A stretch of 5,987 nucleotides of DNA from an uncultured bacterium. Lineage in GTDB: Bacteria; Bacillota; Clostridia; Oscillospirales; Ruminococcaceae. The stretch covers positions 1-5,987 of the forward strand of contig CAKXHL010000028.1 of assembly GCA_934875375.1 (NCBI GenBank), in the 5' to 3' direction. Positions 5,890 to 5,987 of this stretch are shown here, in pieces (positions within the stretch are counted from its first letter, which is position 1; each line of letters starts with the position of its first letter). A program made the translations under genes and the position numbers. The notes beneath the pieces are model-generated. The model saw only the letters and a list, made by a program, of their open reading frames with translations, was not told the origin of the DNA and searched no databases.

Positions 5890-5987
5890 ATGAATAGTTA
5901 TATGGACGATCAGATTCCATTGATTATTGCGATTGGCAGATATTCCGGAGAAGTAAGGAAATCAGGACTTACTAATGTTGTTTATGC
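5890..5987 (+). CDS. Unidentified partial open frame running off the right edge
   Basis: From ATG 5890 the plus-strand frame stays open to the window end (32 codons, beginning MNSYMDDQIP and containing IAIGRYSGEVRKSG). It also remains open leftward into sequence antisense to the recombinase remnant, with protein-like text (SGDYVTTRSDGTISIS) from about 5836. The other two plus frames and all three minus frames of 5888-5987 contain stops. No ribosome-binding site precedes 5890, so this may be the interior of a gene broken at the recombinase junction. I do not recognise the protein and no function is proposed. Confidence 0.3.
   Translation, partial: MNSYMDDQIPLIIAIGRYSGEVRKSGLTNVVY

Noticed and set aside
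1..5987. CRISPR array, tRNA/rRNA gene, insertion-sequence ends or riboswitch
   Set aside because: No regularly spaced repeat array, tRNA-like cloverleaf, paired terminal inverted repeats with target duplication, or recognisable riboswitch core was visible on either strand by reading.

Overview
The window carries one complete, tightly packed plus-strand cassette (about 348-5337). It encodes a small helix-turn-helix protein, an OmpR-type response regulator, a two-transmembrane sensor histidine kinase, an ABC ATPase of the MacB/LolD class and a large FtsX-type permease. A convergent minus-strand fragment of a large serine recombinase follows. The moderate GC content, AT-rich intergenic regions, strong GGAGG ribosome-binding sites and protein style (DUF4368-like recombinase tail, excisionase-like HTH, clostridial kinase and FtsX proteins) point to an anaerobic Firmicute of the class Clostridia, probably a gut Lachnospiraceae or Oscillospiraceae relative. 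This taxonomic call is inferred from family resemblance, with no database search.

Layout: 1-278 is AT-rich and has no recognisable gene. It holds a 7-codon open frame with a good ribosome-binding site, a pair of 9-bp direct repeats and a hairpin that reads best as a minus-strand terminator. At 279-307 is a near-consensus SigA promoter whose -10 lies inside an extended inverted repeat (286-336). Five plus-strand genes then follow with these junctions: HTH/regulator overlap 8 nt, regulator/kinase overlap 4 nt, kinase to ATPase gap 60 nt, ATPase to permease gap 4 nt. The 60-nt gap contains a perfect 10-bp inverted repeat whose right arm covers the ATPase start codon, plus a candidate internal promoter. 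A minus-strand terminator hairpin (5376-5406) separates the permease from the recombinase remnant (5414-5875). The last ~100 bases hold an unidentified plus-strand frame that runs off the edge.

How the genes likely work together: the kinase senses an extracellular signal through a ~65-residue acidic ectodomain and phosphorylates the regulator at D52. The regulator, possibly with the HTH protein, controls the cassette promoter and/or the ATPase-permease promoter. The ATPase and the duplicated-FtsX permease form a MacB-like mechanotransmission complex, plausibly for defence against or handling of a cell-envelope-active peptide. This resembles Bce-type modules functionally. However, both the kinase (long sensor loop) and the permease (4+4 helices with two ectodomains) depart from canonical BceS and BceB, so direct peptide sensing is more likely than transporter-coupled sensing. 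The adjacent recombinase remnant suggests that the cassette sits in or beside a decayed mobile element.
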